From a bacterium (GTDB lineage: Bacteria > Thermosulfidibacterota > Thermosulfidibacteria > Thermosulfidibacterales > Thermosulfidibacteraceae): a DNA stretch of 8,991 nt. Where the stretch lies: NCBI GenBank assembly GCA_027022065.1, contig JALVZS010000112.1, positions 1 through 8,991 on the forward strand, read 5' to 3'. A program made the translations under genes and the position numbers. This document shows, piece by piece, positions 5,703 to 8,991 of the stretch (positions are counted from its first letter, which is position 1; every line of letters begins with the position of its first letter). Under the pieces are notes generated by a model, which worked only from the letters and a program-made list of their open reading frames with translations, was not told where the DNA came from and ran no database searches.

Positions 5703-6625
5703 CACTTTTGCTTCTGGTGGCCTGTGGTCATAAGGCTCCTCCCCTTCTGCCTGAGCACCTGAAGGCAGAGGGTTTTAGGCATGTGGGCTTTCTTGTGAGG
5801 CCCGGTGAAACCATCATCAAGCTGGATGTTTCGCCTAAGTATGTGAACTCTTCCAAAAAAGTCCATTGGGTTTTTCTTACGGTTAAAAGATGCGATGCCA
5901 ACTGTGGGGACTGCGAGCTTGTCTATCAGGGCAGAAGAAGACCGGGCTTACTTTACATAGAGGACTATCCCGTTACTTCCATCACCTGTTATAAGGTGTA
6001 TGGGAAAACTGACAGAGATGTTCCTTTGAATAGATTCGTCTACATAGTAATGCCCGAAAGCCCACCCTCTAGGGTTAACCTTAAGATAAAAGCCTTTGGG
6101 GAAGACTGGGTTGAGCTTTATCTGAAGGGAAAGGGAAATGTTGCAATTTATAGAAGAAAAGGAGGAAGGCCTTATGACTATGAGCCTGTTTCTGTGGTTC
6201 CCGTTGAGGGCGTGAGGGTTTGGAGGGACACTCATCTTGCAGAGGGGACTTTATACTGCTACAGCGCTAGATCACGCCGGGGAGACAGCGTGGTGCTCTT
6301 TGAGTCCTTCTCTTCAAATGAGGTTTGCGCAAAACCCTTGGACATATACCCTCCTCCTGTTCCCAAACACCTTTCTGGCATATACAGAAGGGGCAGGGTT
6401 TATCTCACCTGGGATCCCGTGAAGGCAAAAGATCTAAAGGGCTATTTCGTTTACAGAAAGATAGGTAATAAGTGGGTAAGACTCAACAGGGAGCCTGTGG
6501 CCGCTCCGCTTTATGAGGATAAAGGTCCGTTTAGGGAAAAAAGGCTTATTTATGCCGTTTCCTCTGTTGACATGAAGGGTAACGAAAGTGCAAAATCTCA
6601 GCCCGCAGTAATAAGAAGGAGGTGA
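5675..6625 (+). CDS. Lipoprotein with LptM-like N-terminus and fibronectin-III-like modules
   Basis: Residues 1-17 form a lipoprotein signal peptide: a short basic n-region (MRSK), a hydrophobic core and lipobox LVAC with the lipidated Cys17. The mature start CGHKAPPLLP resembles the CG-x-KGP---P start of LptM/YifL lipoproteins. Gly at +2 does not signal inner-membrane retention, so an outer-membrane anchor is expected. The 316-residue length is far beyond LptM. The rest looks like three beta-sandwich modules (about 30-128, 130-222 and 226-316). The last is clearly fibronectin-III-like (YLTWDPV ... LKGYFVYRK ... IYAVSSVDMKGNES). Six further cysteines (73, 77, 80, 105, 195, 218) could form disulfides. 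The start is TTG 5675, the only start codon after an in-frame stop at 5654 that supplies a complete signal peptide; AGGAGG (5658-5663) and AGAGGAG (5666-5672) precede it. It overlaps argH by 28 nt and ends 2 nt before lysA. Function is unknown; envelope assembly or scaffolding is an inference. Confidence 0.85.
   Translation: MRSKGLVFIALLLLVACGHKAPPLLPEHLKAEGFRHVGFLVRPGETIIKLDVSPKYVNSSKKVHWVFLTVKRCDANCGDCELVYQGRRRPGLLYIEDYPVTSITCYKVYGKTDRDVPLNRFVYIVMPESPPSRVNLKIKAFGEDWVELYLKGKGNVAIYRRKGGRPYDYEPVSVVPVEGVRVWRDTHLAEGTLYCYSARSRRGDSVVLFESFSSNEVCAKPLDIYPPPVPKHLSGIYRRGRVYLTWDPVKAKDLKGYFVYRKIGNKWVRLNREPVAAPLYEDKGPFREKRLIYAVSSVDMKGNESAKSQPAVIRRR
6616..6622 (+). promoter_or_regulatory. Ribosome binding site that fixes the lysA start at 6628
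   Basis: AAGGAGG lies 5 nt before ATG 6628. The in-frame GTG at 6622 overlaps this element and so cannot be its target; the ATG start shortens LysA by two residues. The lipoprotein stop TGA (6623-6625) lies between the site and the ATG, so the two genes are nearly contiguous. Confidence 0.75.
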
Positions 6626-6627
6626 AG

Positions 6628-7887
6628 ATGGCCTTCTCTTACAGGGACGGGGTTCTTCACTGTGAGGATGTTCCTTTAAGTGAGATTGCAGAAAGGGTGG
6701 GAACGCCCTGCTACATTTACAGCTATAAGGCCATAGTTGAGGGTATAAGGTCCTACCTTTTGCCCCTTGCAGAAGTGGGGGGCATAGCCTGCTTTGCTGT
6801 TAAGGCCAATTCAAACTTGGCCGTTCTAAGAGCTGTTTTCGGAGAGGGTGCAGGTGCAGATATCGTTAGCGGTGGTGAGCTGTTCAGGGCCGTAAGGGCA
6901 GGTGTGGATACGCAAAAGGTGGTGTTTGCAGGTGTGGGAAAGACCGAAAAGGAGATGGAGTACGCCCTCAGGATGAACATACTTATGTTCAATGTGGAGT
7001 CTTGGCAGGAGCTAGAGCTTTTGAACGAGGTTGCTGGAAGATTGGGCAAAAAAGCTCCTGTGGCCATAAGGATAAATCCAGATGTGGACCCGGAAACCCA
7101 TCCCTACATAGCCACAGGCCTTAAAAAGAGCAAGTTCGGGATAGACATGGAGGAGGCCGAGGAGGTTTACAAAAAGGCCTTGTCCCTTACAAACATAGAA
7201 GTTTTGGGCATTCACTGCCACATAGGCTCACAGATAACGAAGAAGGAGCCTTTTATTGATGCTGCCGAAAGGCTCTTTTCCCTCATTGATAGGCTTAATG
7301 CCCTTGGTGTGAACCTCAAGTACATGGACATAGGGGGAGGGATAGGGATAAGGTATAAAGATGAGGAACCTCCTGCGCCTTCTGAGGTGATTTCTTCTAT
7401 AAAGGATGAGGTGAAGAAAAGAGGTTTAACCCTCATCATGGAGCCTGGACGCTCTGTTGTGGGAAATGCCGGTGTGTTTCTAACCAAGGTGCTTTATGTG
7501 AAGAAGAAGGCCGAAAAGCTTTTCTATGTTGTGGATGGTGCCATGAACGACCTTGCGAGACCTGCCCTCTACAACGCCTATCACGAGGTTAAGTCCGTGG
7601 TTCAAAAGGAGGATTCTAGCGTTATAGCCGATGTAGTGGGTCCTATATGTGAGACGGGAGATTTCCTGGCAAAAGACAGAAAACTTCCTGAGTTTGAGAA
7701 GGGAGAGTTGCTTGCTGTTATGGGTGCTGGGGCATACGGTTTCACCATGGCTTCCAACTACAACTCCCGTCCCAGGGTGGCTGAGGTGATGGTGAGAGGA
7801 AACGAGTGGTTCGTCGTTAGAGAGAGGGAGAGCTACGAGGATCTTATAAGGGGAGAGAAGATACCTTCCTTCCTGCTGGGGGTCTAG
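6628..7887 (+). CDS. lysA: Diaminopimelate decarboxylase
   Basis: A PLP enzyme (fold type III, alanine-racemase-like barrel) that decarboxylates meso-diaminopimelate to L-lysine, the last step of lysine synthesis. It is cytoplasmic and normally dimeric. The 419 residues fit the family. PLP-binding Lys59 lies in FAVKAN (56-61), HCHIGSQI is at 196-203, and the glycine-rich phosphate-binding loop DIGGGIG is at 234-240. EPGRSVV (272-278) is present, as is CETGDFLA (341-348), whose Cys acts at the active site of the partner subunit. GAYGFTMASNYNSRPR (368-383) carries the conserved Tyr370. All key residues are present. Order is lipoprotein-lysA-dapF-dapA, with 2 nt before it and 3 nt before dapF. 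The cofactor-site pattern and the dapF/dapA neighbours favour diaminopimelate over ornithine/arginine decarboxylase. Confidence 0.97.
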   Translation: MAFSYRDGVLHCEDVPLSEIAERVGTPCYIYSYKAIVEGIRSYLLPLAEVGGIACFAVKANSNLAVLRAVFGEGAGADIVSGGELFRAVRAGVDTQKVVFAGVGKTEKEMEYALRMNILMFNVESWQELELLNEVAGRLGKKAPVAIRINPDVDPETHPYIATGLKKSKFGIDMEEAEEVYKKALSLTNIEVLGIHCHIGSQITKKEPFIDAAERLFSLIDRLNALGVNLKYMDIGGGIGIRYKDEEPPAPSEVISSIKDEVKKRGLTLIMEPGRSVVGNAGVFLTKVLYVKKKAEKLFYVVDGAMNDLARPALYNAYHEVKSVVQKEDSSVIADVVGPICETGDFLAKDRKLPEFEKGELLAVMGAGAYGFTMASNYNSRPRVAEVMVRGNEWFVVRERESYEDLIRGEKIPSFLLGV

Positions 7888-7890
7888 GAA

Positions 7891-8685
7891 ATGCGCTTTT
7901 CAAAGCTTTCCGGCTCGGGCAATGACTTCATAATCATAGACAACATGGATCTAAAAATAGATGCCGATGCGTTCAGAGAAAAGATTCCCAAGATATGCAG
8001 AAGAGCCATTTCCGTGGGGGCAGACGGCGTCATAATCATTGAGCCTTCCGATAGGGCGGATTTCAAGTGGAGGTTCTTCAACTCCGATGGCTCAGAGGCA
8101 GAAATGTGCGGAAACGGAGGGAGATGCGCTGCCCGCTTTGCCTACGAGAGGGGAATAGCTCCTCAGGTTATGCGATTTGAAACCCTTGCGGGTATAATAA
8201 AGGCCGAGGTGAAGGGGCGCCTGGTAAAGGTGCAGTTGACGGATCCCTATGGGCTTGTGCTGGACAGCAGGCTTGAGGACCTGGGCATAACCTACAGCTT
8301 TGTGAATACAGGGGTGCCCCACGTGGTTTTAATGGTGGACGACTTGGAATCTGTGGATGTTGAGGGTTTGGGAAGAAGGGTGAGGTTTCATCCTGTCTTT
8401 GCCCCTGCTGGAACTAACGTAAACTTTGTTTGTATAAAGGACGGCAGGCTCTACATAAGGACCTACGAGAGGGGGGTTGAGGCGGAGACTTTGGCCTGTG
8501 GAACAGGGGCTTCTGCCTCTGCGTATATTGCCATTAAAAAGGGACTGTTAAATCCACCTGTTGAAGTGGTTACCAAAAGCGGAGAGGTTTTGAAAATATA
8601 CCTTGAAAATGGTAAGCTGTTTCTTGAGGGGCTTACCAGGTGGGTTTACGATGGTATCCTGAAAGAGGAAGCATGGGAGGATTAA
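7891..8685 (+). CDS. dapF: Diaminopimelate epimerase
   Basis: A cofactor-independent racemase that converts LL-diaminopimelate to meso-diaminopimelate, the substrate of LysA and of peptidoglycan precursor ligation. The 264 residues are close to the usual 270-280. The two catalytic cysteines are both visible: Cys73 in [12 protein letters not shown] (72-83) and Cys203 in ACGTGASAS (202-210). The N-terminus has the typical [13 protein letters not shown]. The ATG lies 3 nt after the lysA stop with only a short AGGA overlapping that stop and a G-run further up, so it probably relies on coupling to lysA. Its own stop is followed by a strong ribosome binding site for dapA. Position behind a lipoprotein gene and lysA recalls the lptM-lysA-dapF order of some gammaproteobacteria. 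Confidence 0.97.
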   Translation: MRFSKLSGSGNDFIIIDNMDLKIDADAFREKIPKICRRAISVGADGVIIIEPSDRADFKWRFFNSDGSEAEMCGNGGRCAARFAYERGIAPQVMRFETLAGIIKAEVKGRLVKVQLTDPYGLVLDSRLEDLGITYSFVNTGVPHVVLMVDDLESVDVEGLGRRVRFHPVFAPAGTNVNFVCIKDGRLYIRTYERGVEAETLACGTGASASAYIAIKKGLLNPPVEVVTKSGEVLKIYLENGKLFLEGLTRWVYDGILKEEAWED

Positions 8686-8698
8686 AGGAGGTATAGAG

Positions 8699-8991
8699 AT
8701 GTTTAAAGGAGCTTTTGTTGCAATAGTAACGCCGTTTAAGAATGGTGAGGTGGATGAGGATACCTTTAGGGAACTTATAGAGTTCCAGATTGAAAACGGC
8801 ACCCACGGCATCGTTCCCTGCGGCACCACGGGAGAGTCCGCTACCTTAAGTTATGAAGAACACAAGAAGGTAGTAAAGATAGCGGTAGAGCAGGTTAAAG
8901 GAAGGGTGCCTGTCCTTGCAGGTGCGGGCTCCAACAGCACAAGAGAGGCTCTAGAGCTGATAACCTATGCGAAGGAGGTGGGAGCAGACGG
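8699..8991 (+). CDS. dapA: 4-hydroxy-tetrahydrodipicolinate synthase, 5' part (runs off the window)
   Basis: The first 97 codons of a class I aldolase-type enzyme that condenses pyruvate with aspartate semialdehyde, the committing step of the diaminopimelate/lysine pathway. The N-terminus [13 protein letters not shown] and the CGTTGES motif (41-47), whose two threonines (43 and 44) belong to the active-site hydrogen-bond network, are diagnostic of the DapA/NAL family. The Schiff-base lysine and the catalytic tyrosine near residue 133 would lie beyond the window and cannot be checked. AAAGGAGG (8684-8691), starting inside the dapF stop, lies 7 nt before ATG 8699. Neighbouring lysA and dapF favour DapA over other aldolases of this superfamily, such as N-acetylneuraminate lyase. 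It is truncated only by the window end, with no sign of damage. Confidence 0.95.
   Translation, partial: MFKGAFVAIVTPFKNGEVDEDTFRELIEFQIENGTHGIVPCGTTGESATLSYEEHKKVVKIAVEQVKGRVPVLAGAGSNSTREALELITYAKEVGAD

Noticed and set aside
1-8991. CRISPR array, insertion sequence, prophage, toxin-antitoxin or defence system
   Set aside because: No spaced direct repeats, terminal inverted repeats, transposase, integrase or recognisable defence gene was found on either strand.

Overview
The window reads as a bacterial chromosome segment from a thermophile of the Aquificales/Aquificota type (Thermocrinis/Hydrogenobacter-like). This is an inference from three things: Arg codons are mostly AGG/AGA and Ile codons often ATA, the proteins are rich in Lys/Glu/Arg, and the genes are packed very tightly. 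No rRNA or species marker is present, so the genus is not established. Every gene I can support is on the + strand.

Left edge (1-616): an AT-rich stretch (about 30% GC by hand count over 1-328, against about 50% in spot-checked lines of pilB and argH). It holds the 3' end of an unrecognised gene that enters from outside the window. That gene's stop codon overlaps the ATG of a 35-codon mini-ORF. A hairpin followed by T-runs (501-539) and a promoter-like sequence (541-570) then separate it from the next gene.

Middle (617-1432): a 231-residue soluble protein I do not recognise, a tRNA promoter with a perfect TTGACA, and a tRNA with anticodon CAT (elongator Met most likely).

Right part (1478-8991): seven genes that look like one operon. 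They are pilB, pilT, argH, a lipoprotein, lysA, dapF and dapA (cut by the window end). Junctions are +11, -1, -28, +2, +3 and +13 nt. PilB and PilT are the extension and retraction ATPases of type IV pili. ArgH makes arginine. DapA, DapF and LysA belong to the diaminopimelate route, which supplies both lysine and meso-diaminopimelate for peptidoglycan. The lipoprotein between argH and lysA begins its mature part like LptM/YifL, which precedes dapF or lysA-dapF in gammaproteobacteria, but here it continues into about three fibronectin-III-like modules.

No CRISPR array, insertion sequence, phage or defence system is visible. The most interesting leads are the LptM-like/FN3 lipoprotein, the near-canonical c-di-GMP-binding motif in PilB, the missing ribosome binding site of pilB just after a tRNA, and the AT-rich coupled or frameshifted ORF pair at the left edge.
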